From Gammaproteobacteria bacterium (lineage in GTDB: Bacteria > Pseudomonadota > Gammaproteobacteria > Steroidobacterales > Steroidobacteraceae), in the NCBI GenBank assembly GCA_028293725.1, contig JAQGOE010000254.1:1-7644 (forward strand): DNA of 7,644 nucleotides, in the 5' to 3' direction. Positions 1 through 5,864 of this stretch are shown in pieces (position 1 is the first letter of the stretch; each line of letters starts with the position of its first letter). The position numbers and the translations under genes were made by a program. The notes beneath the pieces are model-generated. The model ran no database searches. It was given only the letters and a program-made list of their open reading frames with translations, and had not been told where the DNA came from.

Positions 1-2
1 TC

Positions 3-116
3 GTCGATGTGTCGGACCTGCGTGCGCACGGAAAGGACGAGCGTGTCGGCGTCGCTGAATTCTACCAGTCCCTCGAATTCAGCTATCGGCTCATCAAGCA
101 GTTGGCTGCGTATTGA
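3..116 (+). CDS. 3' end of an unrecognised protein (partial)
   Basis: An open frame enters from the left edge and ends in TGA at 114-116, giving 37 residues that finish ...FSYRLIKQLAAY. The composition (mixed charged and aromatic residues, a helix-like EFYQSLEFSYRLIKQL segment) looks like a real protein C-terminus, unlike the other two frames, which read as Ser/Arg-rich shadows. I do not recognise the family from this fragment, and the start and the body of the gene lie outside the window. A GC-rich hairpin about 50 bp downstream could end its transcript. The call rests on frame quality alone. Confidence 0.5.
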   Translation, partial: VDVSDLRAHGKDERVGVAEFYQSLEFSYRLIKQLAAY

Positions 117-163
117 GGAGAAGTATCCTCTGTCTTCTGTCCTTCTACTCAACGCGTCGCCGG

Positions 164-185
164 AAGCCGCCGTCGGCGGCGGTTT
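164..185 (+). terminator. GC-rich hairpin, possible weak terminator
   Basis: GCCGCC (166-171), loop GTC, GGCGGC (175-180) form a perfect 6-bp stem about 50 bp after the stop codon of the leftmost gene. It is followed by GGTTTGG, so the T-tract is very short. Position fits a terminator for that gene, but the poor tail makes a plain GC-rich inverted repeat equally possible. Confidence 0.3.
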
Positions 186-275
186 GGCTGTCGAGCACCG
201 CGGCCGATATGGCCCGCGTGCCCTTTGGTAGCAGAACGGTAGCAGCGGACCAGAACACGGAGGTGAGCGACGGGG

Positions 276-298
276 CCTCGCTGCAAAGAATTGCGAGG
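276..298. repeat. Inverted repeat in the tRNA-downstream spacer
   Basis: CCTCGC (276-281) and GCGAGG (293-298) are separated by 11 nt and could pair as a 6-bp stem. An alternative register pairs CCTC/GAGG plus GCAA/TTGC with a 3-nt bulge. It lies downstream of the leftmost gene on the plus strand and of the tRNA operon on the minus strand. There is no T-tract on either side, so a terminator role is not supported. Confidence 0.3.
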
Positions 299-316
299 AG
301 AGTCAAAGACTTATAT

Positions 317-354
317 GGGTGACACGCGTAGGACCTGGACCTACGACCCAAGAG
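317..354 (-). repeat. Degenerate copy of the tRNA-Lys 3' half
   Basis: Read on the minus strand, this segment resembles the last 37 nt of the neighbouring tRNA-Lys (441 to 405). CTCTTGG matches exactly, then there is one inserted G, then TCGTAGGT matches, then the 5-nt loop core differs, then TCCTAC matches, and the CACC of the end is kept. By eye this is 28 of 37 aligned positions. The copy keeps a perfect T-stem (CGTAGG 327-332 in plus coordinates pairs with CCTACG 340-345) around a 7-nt loop, but has lost the TTCGA loop signature and the acceptor pairing. It cannot be a working tRNA because no 5' half precedes it. It could be an integration-site relic or a decayed tandem tRNA; chance is possible because the segment is partly palindromic. 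Confidence 0.45.
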
Positions 355-360
355 TCGAGA

Positions 361-380
361 AATCACTTGGTCTCGTGATT
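361..380 (-). terminator. Small hairpin downstream of tRNA-Lys
   Basis: AATCAC (361-366) and GTGATT (375-380) form a 6-bp stem with an 8-nt loop, 24 bp beyond the tRNA-Lys 3' end on the minus strand. On that strand the stem is followed by TCTCG, with only a short pyrimidine stretch and no T-run. It could end or protect the tRNA precursor, but an ordinary intrinsic terminator would have a stronger stem and tail. Confidence 0.25.
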
Positions 381-404
381 CACACTCGTCGCAAGTCATT
401 GAAT

Positions 405-480
405 TGGTGGGCCGTGTAGGAGTCGAACCTACGACCAAGAGATTAAGAGTCTCCTGCTCTACCAACTGAGCTAACGGCCC
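405..480 (-). tRNA. tRNA-Lys (anticodon CTT)
   Basis: The 76-nt cloverleaf is complete on the minus strand. The acceptor strand GGGCCGT pairs with ACGGCCC (plus positions 409-415). The D-arm reads GCTCAGTTGGTAGAGC, the anticodon loop CTCTTAA carries CTT, the variable loop is short, and the T-arm CGTAGG-TTCGACT-CCTACA has the expected loop. CCA is encoded at 405-407. It closely resembles bacterial elongator tRNA-Lys and decodes AAG. It follows tRNA-His by 12 nt on the same strand, so the two are probably processed from one precursor. Confidence 0.97.
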
Positions 481-492
481 ATCATTAAAAGA

Positions 493-569
493 TGGGGTGG
501 ACGATGGGACTCGAACCCACGACAACCGGGATCACAACCCGGGGCTCTACCAGCTGAGCTACGCCCACC
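493..569 (-). tRNA. tRNA-His (anticodon GTG)
   Basis: The minus strand gives a full cloverleaf with anticodon loop TTGTGAT (GTG), D-arm GCTCAGCTGGTAGAGC and T-arm CGTGGGTTCGAGTCCCAT. The diagnostic extra G at position -1 (plus position 569) faces the discriminator C73 (plus position 496), and CCA is encoded at 493-495. The acceptor contains one G-T pair (position 5 with 68) and otherwise pairs fully. It is the promoter-proximal member of the His-Lys pair. No convincing sigma-70 promoter was found in the 236 bp upstream. Confidence 0.97.
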
Positions 570-805
570 ATCGACCTGCCCATCGTACAGTCTTCCGGGC
601 CCGGTAGACTCGAGCGGAGCGATCGTGGCTGCCGCAAGGCGTTACCGCCTGCTGCGCCCCTCTGGACAAGTCCTTTAAAAACAAGGACCTATGAGGTCGC
701 TTCCCGAAATCCACCGCGCTTTCACGACCCTTTCGCGACGGGCCGCGAAGTATATACGAACTTTTGGCGGCTGCTACCCCCCTCCTGCGCGCGGCAGGCC
801 GGGCG

Positions 806-2011
806 CTAGACCATATTCTCCGGCAACGGCTTCACGGCGATCAGGCGCAGGGCTATCAAAAGCGCGGCCATTACCAGTACGCCCGTAAATAGAGCGACGC
901 CGGGCCAGCCGGCGCGACTCCAAGCGATGCCGCCAGCGGATCCAAGAATGCTGGAGCCCACGTACAGAAAGAAAAGATAAAACGCAGCGGCTTGTGCACG
1001 CGCGGCGCCCCCGCGACGGCTCACCCAACTGGAAGCCACCGAATGCGCGCCAAAATAGCCGACGGTAACGACGCCGATACCCAGGATGATGCAGATCAAT
1101 GGCGTGGCTGCGGTCAGGGCGACACCGCCCAGCAGCGCCAGGACGGGCATCCAGAAGACCCGGCGCCGGCCCAGCCGCCCCGCCAGGTAACCGAACCCGG
1201 TGGAGCTGAACGACCCCACGATGTAGAAAAGAAAGATCGCGCCGACCGCGGATTGACTCAGGGAGTACGGCGGAGCGAGCAGATGGAACGACACGTAGTT
1301 ATAGACCGTGACGAAAGAGCCCATCAGCAGAAAGCCTTCGCTGTAGAGCCAAGGCAACGCGGCGTCGCTTCTGAGGATTTTCATACTCGCGGAGAAAGAC
1401 GACCAGTCGTGCCGCCGTGATACGAAAGCCCGGGAAGGCGGAGCGATTCGCCAAAACACCAGCGCGCCTATCAGACTGGAGCCACCAACCGCCACGAGCG
1501 CCACACGCCAGCCGGCCAGATCCGTAATGACGCTTGCCGTCAAACGCCCAGCCATTCCTCCCAGCCCCGATCCAGCGATATAGAGTCCCATCGTGGCCCC
1601 AATGGAGTTGCCGCTCACCTCCTCAGCGACGTACGCCATGGCAACAGCCGGAATACCCGCAAGGGCAATGCCGGTCAGGAACCGCGTAACCAACAACGTA
1701 TGCCAGCCCGGGAGCACCGCGGACGAAAGGGTGAGCAGTGATCCGGCAAAAAGTGAGGCAGTCATCATCTGACGCCTGCCGATTCTGTCTGAAATGACAC
1801 TCGCGACCAGCAACGTCAGCGCCATCGCGCCGGTTGCCAGCGACACCACCAGGCTCGCCTCGCCGGCGCTGACATTGAAACTCCGGGCAAAAACCGGCAG
1901 AAGCGATTGCACGCTGTACAGGAGCGAGAAGGTCGCGAAGCCGGCGATCAAGAGCGCTACCGCAAGCTTGCGATACGCAGGGGTACCTGAAGAGATCGGC
2001 TCGCTACTCAT
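806..2011 (-). CDS. ynfM: MFS exporter, YnfM-like
   Basis: This 401-residue, strongly hydrophobic protein fits a 12-helix major facilitator superfamily transporter, a proton-coupled inner-membrane exporter. The cytoplasmic loop motif after TM2 is ISDRIGRR (about 73-80), and a second copy, GYLAGRLGRR (274-283), lies in the C-terminal half, as expected for the duplicated fold. Several stretches recall E. coli YnfM: GTPAYRK and FSLLYSVQ near the N-terminus, EGFLLMGSFVT (about 225-235), AHSVASSW (322-329) and YVGSSILGSAGG (350-361). The ATG at 2011 places those N-terminal blocks as in YnfM; no strong Shine-Dalgarno is visible. YnfM is often next to a LysR regulator, but none is seen here. The substrate is unknown. 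It is divergent from the small membrane protein at 2137, and the 236 bp after its stop carry no gene. Confidence 0.9.
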   Translation of the reverse strand: MSSEPISSGTPAYRKLAVALLIAGFATFSLLYSVQSLLPVFARSFNVSAGEASLVVSLATGAMALTLLVASVISDRIGRRQMMTASLFAGSLLTLSSAVLPGWHTLLVTRFLTGIALAGIPAVAMAYVAEEVSGNSIGATMGLYIAGSGLGGMAGRLTASVITDLAGWRVALVAVGGSSLIGALVFWRIAPPSRAFVSRRHDWSSFSASMKILRSDAALPWLYSEGFLLMGSFVTVYNYVSFHLLAPPYSLSQSAVGAIFLFYIVGSFSSTGFGYLAGRLGRRRVFWMPVLALLGGVALTAATPLICIILGIGVVTVGYFGAHSVASSWVSRRGGAARAQAAAFYLFFLYVGSSILGSAGGIAWSRAGWPGVALFTGVLVMAALLIALRLIAVKPLPENMV

Positions 2012-2017
2012 AACCAG

Positions 2018-2047
2018 ATGACATGCAACCAGCGGATCCGGGATAAT
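2018..2047 (+). promoter_or_regulatory. Sigma-70-like promoter candidate for the small membrane protein
   Basis: ATGACA (2018-2023) and GATAAT (2042-2047) each match five of six consensus bases and are separated by 18 bp. Transcription would begin near 2054 and reach the small gene at 2137 with a leader of about 80 nt. The -35 element is only a few bases upstream of the divergent MFS start codon, so the site could also influence that gene. No operator is evident. Confidence 0.4.
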
Positions 2048-2136
2048 GCACTATCTGGCAAAATCGAGCGCCTCGATATCGGACAGGCCGGGTAACAACG
2101 GCGCCCACGGAGCATTTCCATCAACACGACTCCAAC

Positions 2137-2397
2137 ATGCACACTCTGAAAGTCATAGGCATAGGCTTCGCACTGTTGCTTGCCTGCGGTGCCGTCGGAT
2201 ATGGGGTGGCAGGTGCGGCGGGCGTAAACCGAGCGGCGCTGATCTTTCTGCCGCTGTGGGCAATAGGTGCCGGTGTCAACATGTATCTCGGGATCAAACG
2301 CGCCGGGTATTCCTTCGCGGACGAAGCCCCGATTTTTTTACTGGTGTTCGCCATACCGGCCGCAGTGGCGCTCGGCGCATGGTTCAAGTACCGCTGA
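2137..2397 (+). CDS. Small three-helix membrane protein, unknown function
   Basis: This is an 86-residue hydrophobic protein. Likely membrane segments are at about residues 5-29, 33-53 and 64-82, with a short charged loop GIKRAGYSFADEAP between the second and third and a basic end FKYR. LLAC at residues 14-17 superficially resembles a lipobox, but the hydrophobic stretch continues past the cysteine, so an integral membrane protein is more likely. Overlapping frames here read as Arg/His-rich shadows, which supports this one. No good Shine-Dalgarno precedes the ATG; a GGAG lies too far upstream. It is convergent with the DUF6151-like gene, with 19 bp between the stop codons. I do not recognise a named family and propose no function. 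Confidence 0.65.
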   Translation: MHTLKVIGIGFALLLACGAVGYGVAGAAGVNRAALIFLPLWAIGAGVNMYLGIKRAGYSFADEAPIFLLVFAIPAAVALGAWFKYR

Positions 2398-2416
2398 GAA
2401 AGCGTCTTCGCCGCAG

Positions 2417-3028
2417 TCAGCCTGTCGCGGCGCGCACGGCATTCATCACACCCGTGTGCTCTGTGTTGTTCAATATTCGCGGGGTCACGACCGGCATGCC
2501 CGTGTCGGCTCTAAACAAGGGAGTGCGTTTGTAGTCACCGTTGAAACGAGCTTTCAGAACCGTAGTGAGAAACCACCAGATCACAGGTCCTTGTCCCGCG
2601 ACCTTGGGCTTTGGATCACCCTTGGCCCCGTTCGTGTTGACCCACGCACGCACCGGGCCGAATGAATCGTTCAGCGGCGGGGCGTTATTTTCCAGGCAGT
2701 TGTGGACGAGCCCGATGAACGAGAGTTTCGGCGTAGCCAGCGTGTTGCCGATCGGGGTGTTGCAACAGGTCGCGTACCAACGCAGCAACCCCTTCTCCGT
2801 GAGCCGCATGCAGGCCAGCGATTCGATGCCCTGGGTGAAGGTCAGGTTCCTGGGAAGAACCTGAATGATTTCCGACCCTCCCCGCTCGTCCAGAACGGCA
2901 TCGACCTTGCCAAGAACGTGCGCAAAAGCCTGGCAGTCCTTGCAATAGCAGACGCAGTGATTTGAATTGCCCGGATCGGCGACCACACCCTGAATGGTGC
3001 CGCACTGGCATTGCAACGGATGACTCAC
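2417..3028 (-). CDS. GFA-like cysteine-rich zinc protein (DUF6151-type)
   Basis: This 203-residue protein resembles the glutathione-dependent formaldehyde-activating (GFA/CENP-V) fold as found in DUF6151 proteins. Visible motifs are C7-x-C9, the cluster C25-V-C27-Y-C29-K-D-C32-Q, and a later C88-C89-N-T-P. In the GFA family such cysteines hold a structural zinc and a second, substrate-related site; here C27-x-C29-x2-C32 matches the second site, and C88-C89 replaces the usual CxxC. The start chosen is GTG at 3028-3026, because GGGAGG lies 6 nt upstream and the protein then begins directly before the CQC motif. A longer ATG start at 3094 would add 22 residues that look like non-coding leader. 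It is divergent from nitrile hydratase alpha, with 110 bp between the starts. The reaction is unknown, and true GFA activity should not be assumed. Confidence 0.85.
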   Translation of the reverse strand: MSHPLQCQCGTIQGVVADPGNSNHCVCYCKDCQAFAHVLGKVDAVLDERGGSEIIQVLPRNLTFTQGIESLACMRLTEKGLLRWYATCCNTPIGNTLATPKLSFIGLVHNCLENNAPPLNDSFGPVRAWVNTNGAKGDPKPKVAGQGPVIWWFLTTVLKARFNGDYKRTPLFRADTGMPVVTPRILNNTEHTGVMNAVRAATG

Positions 3029-3034
3029 GACCGG

Positions 3035-3040
3035 CCTCCC
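3035..3040 (-). promoter_or_regulatory. Shine-Dalgarno that fixes the GTG start of the DUF6151-like gene
   Basis: GGGAGG on the minus strand is followed by a 6-nt spacer, CCGGTC, and then GTG at 3028-3026. This near-ideal spacing decides the start against the ATG 66 bp upstream. Confidence 0.8.
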
Positions 3041-3113
3041 CACTTCCAGCCCAGCAGCGCCATCGAGTCTACCGGGCCGGTCTGCGACAACCAAGGTCTC
3101 CTGAGAAACCTCC

Positions 3114-3137
3114 GGTAAAAAGTGGTACTTTTCGACC
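3114..3137. promoter_or_regulatory. Imperfect palindrome directly before the nitrile hydratase start
   Basis: AAAAGT (3118-3123) and ACTTTT (3127-3132) are perfect inverted arms around GGT, with GGT (3114-3116) and ACC (3135-3137) extending the symmetry outward. In total 18 of 24 positions are symmetric. The palindrome ends one base before the alpha-subunit ATG and occupies the place where a Shine-Dalgarno would normally be; no good Shine-Dalgarno is seen. It could be a repressor operator in the 110-bp divergent region or an RNA hairpin masking translation initiation. Confidence 0.45.
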
Positions 3138-3138
3138 T

Positions 3139-3774
3139 ATGCACGATTCGGATCATGAGCACGACGAGACTCACAAGGCCATCCCTTCGGACCTGGCGCT
3201 TCGTGTCACCGCGCTCGAGTCGCTGCTCGTCGAAAAGGGGCTCGTCGATCCGGCCGCGCTCGATGTACTGGTGGAAACCTACGAGCACAAGATCGGCCCG
3301 CGCAACGGTGCGAAGGTCGTCGCACGTGCCTGGGCAGATCCGTCATACAAGGCGCGTCTGTTGGCCGACGCGACGGCCGCGATAACGGAACTTGGATTTG
3401 GCGGCTTGCAGGGCGAGCACATGGTGGCGGTGGAAAACACTCCAACGGTGCATAACCTCGTCGTGTGCACCCTCTGCTCCTGCTATCCGTACTCGGTTCT
3501 GGGTCTGCCACCGGTCTGGTACAAGTCCGCCCCCTACCGTTCCCGCGCCGTGATCGATCCGCGCGGAGTGTTGCGCGAGTTCGGACTCGAGCTTCCGCAG
3601 GACACCGCAGTTCGCGTCTGGGACAGCACGGCGGAAATACGCTACCTGGTGTTACCCGAGCGCCCTGTCGGAACTGACAACCTGGGCCAGAAGGAACTCG
3701 CCTCCTTGGTGACACGCGACGCCATGATCGGTGTCGCCCTGGCACTCACCTCTCCGCCGCCCGGCACGCCATGA
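3139..3774 (+). CDS. Nitrile hydratase alpha subunit, cobalt type
   Basis: This subunit carries the metal site of nitrile hydratase (EC 4.2.1.84), which hydrates nitriles to amides in the cytoplasm. In 211 residues, the usual family length, the metal-binding motif V-C110-T-L-C113-S-C115-Y is intact. C113 and C115 are the cysteines oxidised to sulfinate and sulfenate in the family. Thr after the first Cys and Tyr after the last mark the cobalt type; iron enzymes typically have CSLCSC. Family signatures [17 protein letters not shown] (about 122-138) and LVTRDAMIG (190-198) are present. The N-terminus has His and acidic residues (H2, H6, H8, H12). The ATG at 3139 is chosen over upstream in-frame ATGs, since those add 59 residues of low-complexity leader. 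The stop overlaps the beta start by 4 bp (ATGA). Confidence 0.96.
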   Translation: MHDSDHEHDETHKAIPSDLALRVTALESLLVEKGLVDPAALDVLVETYEHKIGPRNGAKVVARAWADPSYKARLLADATAAITELGFGGLQGEHMVAVENTPTVHNLVVCTLCSCYPYSVLGLPPVWYKSAPYRSRAVIDPRGVLREFGLELPQDTAVRVWDSTAEIRYLVLPERPVGTDNLGQKELASLVTRDAMIGVALALTSPPPGTP

Positions 3775-4433
3775 ACGGCATACACGATTTGGGCGGTATG
3801 CACGGCATGGGGCCCATCCAGCCCGAAAAGAACGAGCCGGTCTTTCATGCACGTTGGGAAGCGCGCGTGTACGCGATGGTGCGAGCCATGGGCGCGTGGC
3901 GCAAATGGAACATTGACGCTTCCAGACACCAGCGCGAGCTGATCCCACCGGCCGAGTGGCTGAGGATGAGCTACTACGAAAAATGGCTGGCGGGTCTCAT
4001 CGAACTCATGATCGACAAGGGCCTGGTCACGCGGGCGGAGGTCGAGAGCGGGCGAGCATCACCGGCATCTCCAAAGGCGACTCCCGCGCTCCCAGCAGAG
4101 GCAGTGGCTCCGCTCACAGCCAGAGGATCGCCCTACAATCGAGAGGTCCGTGTCGCGCCCCGATTTCAGCCCGGGCAAATTGTTCGGGCCCGCAACATGA
4201 ACCCCGTGGGTCACACGCGACTGCCACGCTACGTACGCGCAAAGTCAGGCACGATTGACGCCATCCATGGTGTCTTCGTGTTTCCGGACACGAACGCTCA
4301 CTTCAAGGGCGAGAACCCACAGTACCTGTATTCAGTGCGCTTCACCGCACGTGAGTTGTGGGGCGAGCAAACGGCGCCGCAGGACTGCGTCTACGTCGAC
4401 TTATGGGACGATTATCTTGAAGCCGCCAGATGA
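3771..4433 (+). CDS. Nitrile hydratase beta subunit
   Basis: This is the non-metal subunit that packs against alpha to form the nitrile hydratase active-site cleft. The N-terminus [16 protein letters not shown] followed by [15 protein letters not shown] is diagnostic. Further conserved blocks are [19 protein letters not shown] (about 55-73), [12 protein letters not shown] (147-158), [12 protein letters not shown] (166-177) and the end VDLWDDYLE (209-217). Arginines R55 and R150 lie in blocks that in the family contain arginines contacting the oxidised alpha cysteines; exact equivalence is inferred. Residues about 91-127 are an Ala/Pro-rich linker between the N-terminal helical domain and the C-terminal beta-barrel domain. 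The length of 220 residues is normal. It is translationally coupled to alpha through ATGA, and the next gene begins inside its last codons. Confidence 0.96.
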   Translation: MNGIHDLGGMHGMGPIQPEKNEPVFHARWEARVYAMVRAMGAWRKWNIDASRHQRELIPPAEWLRMSYYEKWLAGLIELMIDKGLVTRAEVESGRASPASPKATPALPAEAVAPLTARGSPYNREVRVAPRFQPGQIVRARNMNPVGHTRLPRYVRAKSGTIDAIHGVFVFPDTNAHFKGENPQYLYSVRFTARELWGEQTAPQDCVYVDLWDDYLEAAR

Positions 4434-4731
4434 GCCTGTGTTTGCCGAGCCCTGGCAGGCTCGCGCTTTTGCGTTGACCCTGAAGTTGTCCGAGCAGGGC
4501 TACTTCACCTGGAACGAATGGACGACGGCTCTAGCCCGCGAAGTGAAGTCGGTCGCCGATCGCGGTGAGGTCGACGACGGCTCGCGTTACTACAACCACT
4601 GGCTGAAAGCGCTCGAAACGCTGGTTGTAACGAAAGGTCTAGCGGACACCGTCGCACTGATGGAGCGCAAAGAGGCGTGGAGCGCCGCGTATCACCGAAC
4701 ACCCCACGGAAAGCCGGTCGAGTTGTCCTGA
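4417..4731 (+). CDS. Nitrile hydratase accessory protein (P14K/activator type)
   Basis: This is the small protein required for making active cobalt nitrile hydratase; in studied systems it binds the alpha subunit and assists cobalt insertion or subunit exchange. The reading [15 protein letters not shown] (6-20), GYFTWNEW (28-35) and YYNHWLKALETLVVTKGL (58-75) fits the family. The gene has no usable ATG. The frame is open far upstream through the beta gene, but the recognisable protein begins near beta's stop. TTG at 4417-4419 gives 104 residues, overlaps beta by 17 bp and has a GGGA-like site 8 nt upstream. GTG at 4438 is the alternative and would remove part of the conserved N-terminus. It resembles the N-terminal domain of beta (EPVF..W.AR, YY..WL...KGL), as known for this family. 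Confidence 0.9.
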   Translation: MKPPDEPVFAEPWQARAFALTLKLSEQGYFTWNEWTTALAREVKSVADRGEVDDGSRYYNHWLKALETLVVTKGLADTVALMERKEAWSAAYHRTPHGKPVELS

Positions 4732-4762
4732 CGGAGGTCACACCAGCGCGAGGTCTGAAGTC

Positions 4763-5836
4763 ATGTTCCTGAAAAACCTCGACCTACGCTACCCCATCAT
4801 CCAGGCGCCCATGGCCGGCGTGTCCACACCCGCCATGGCGGCCGCTGTATCGAACGCCGGAGCGCTCGGATCGATCGGCTTGGGCGCCGAAAAACCTGAC
4901 GGCGCGAAACGCATGATCCTGGCTACCCAGGCACTGACAACCCGTGCGTTCAATGTGAACGTGTTCACTCACCGCCCGGCTACCAGTGTGAAGGCTGTCG
5001 AAAACGCCTGGATCGAAAGGCTGCGCCCGGAATTCGCGCGATACGGCGCAACTCCCCCAGCGTCGCTGTCGGAAATCTACGGGAGTTTCGTCGCGGACGA
5101 CACCATGCTCGAAGTGCTGTTGGAGTTGAAACCGCGGGTCGTCAGTTTCCATTTCGGGTTGCCGACCCCAACGCAGCTGCGGGCTTTGCGTGCAGCCGGC
5201 GTCGTATTGATGGGGTCTGCAACAAATCTAGCAGAAGGCCGAGCAATCGCGGCCAGCGGGATGGACGCGGTCGTGGCCCAGGGCATCGAGGCTGGCGGCC
5301 ATCGGGGAGTGTTCGATCCTGCCGCGCACGATGATTGCCTAACGACGATCGCACTCACTCGCCTGCTCGTTCGTAGCCTCGACATCCCTGTCATCGCCGC
5401 CGGCGGAATTATGGACGGTGCCGGAATCGCCGCCGTGCTGAAGTTGGGAGCCGTGGCTGCACAACTGGGGACGGCCTTTGTCGACTGCCCAGAGTCCTCG
5501 GCCGACGTAGGCTTTCGTGCCGCATTGAAGAGTGATGCTGCGCTTCACACTCAGATGACCGCGGCTATCTCGGGCCGACGCGCTCGAAGCCTGGCGAACC
5601 GCTTTACGGCATTGGGCGACTCGCTTGCCGCCAGTGAAATACCCTCCTATCCCATTGCCTACGATGCCGGTAAAGCGTTGCATGCCGCTGCCCGGGCGAA
5701 ATCGGAGTATGGCTACGGCGCGCAATGGGCCGGGCAAGGCGCGCCCCTCGCGCGTTCGCTGCCCGCCGCCGATCTCGTGCGTACGTTGGTGTCAGAGATG
5801 AGCGCAGCAGGCCTGGCTTCGAGCGGCGCGCTGTAG
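4763..5836 (+). CDS. Nitronate monooxygenase, class I
   Basis: This is an FMN-dependent TIM-barrel enzyme (formerly 2-nitropropane dioxygenase, EC 1.13.12.16) that oxidises alkyl nitronates, for example propionate 3-nitronate, to carbonyl compounds with release of nitrite. The class I signatures are complete: QAPMAGVSTPAMAAAVSNAG (14-33), FHFGLP (129-134), a glycine-rich flavin-binding segment QGIEAGGHRG with the catalytic His at 180, GGIMDG (214-219), LGTAFV (235-240) and W-A-G-Q-G-APLAR (322-331). The length of 357 residues is normal and there is no signal peptide. The ATG at 4763 has GAGG 9 nt upstream. The gene starts 31 bp after the accessory protein on the same strand, so co-transcription with nitrile hydratase is likely. 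Its end is convergent with the hydrolase, with 18 bp between stops. Nitroalkane oxidation in vivo is inferred from the family. Confidence 0.93.
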   Translation: MFLKNLDLRYPIIQAPMAGVSTPAMAAAVSNAGALGSIGLGAEKPDGAKRMILATQALTTRAFNVNVFTHRPATSVKAVENAWIERLRPEFARYGATPPASLSEIYGSFVADDTMLEVLLELKPRVVSFHFGLPTPTQLRALRAAGVVLMGSATNLAEGRAIAASGMDAVVAQGIEAGGHRGVFDPAAHDDCLTTIALTRLLVRSLDIPVIAAGGIMDGAGIAAVLKLGAVAAQLGTAFVDCPESSADVGFRAALKSDAALHTQMTAAISGRRARSLANRFTALGDSLAASEIPSYPIAYDAGKALHAAARAKSEYGYGAQWAGQGAPLARSLPAADLVRTLVSEMSAAGLASSGAL

Positions 5837-5864
5837 TCTTATTTCACGGCGGTCTTATTTCACG
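5836..5864. repeat. 13-bp tandem direct repeat at convergent gene ends
   Basis: GTCTTATTTCACG occurs at 5836-5848 and again at 5852-5864, with GCG between (period 16 bp). The right copy contains the last codons and TAA stop of the minus-strand hydrolase (GTG AAA TAA), and the left copy begins at the last base of the nitronate monooxygenase stop. This looks like a small tandem duplication of the hydrolase gene end that now fills most of the 18-bp gap. No terminator structure is seen. Confidence 0.7.

Noticed and set aside
570..805. Spacer between tRNA-His and the MFS stop, with small inverted repeats (TTCGCG/CGCGAA near 731-748; GTCCTT 670-675 with AAGGAC 683-688) and a TACGAT-like -10 upstream of the tRNA pair
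   Set aside because: The stems are only about 6 bp with no T-tract, and no -35 element is found at proper spacing for the -10. Open frames here are short and Arg/Pro-rich. A tRNA promoter must exist, but I cannot place it.
2046..2534. Long plus-strand open frame overlapping the small membrane protein and the DUF6151-like gene
   Set aside because: Its translation is Arg/His/Gly-rich without domain character, and it overlaps two better-supported genes; it is a high-GC shadow.
3046..3075. Possible -35/-10 pairs in the divergent region 3029-3138, such as TTGGTT...TAGACT on the minus strand
   Set aside because: The matches are three and four of six, no better than expected by searching many offsets; a promoter pair is expected here but not identifiable.
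3206..3745. 179-residue minus-strand open frame opposite nitrile hydratase alpha
   Set aside because: It is Arg/Pro/Ser-rich, lacks any motif and is antisense to a certain gene.
4255..4416. N-terminal extension of the accessory protein frame from the ATG at 4255
   Set aside because: These 54 residues are Thr/Arg/Ser-rich and read out of frame through the conserved C-terminal domain of the beta subunit; they are not part of the real protein.
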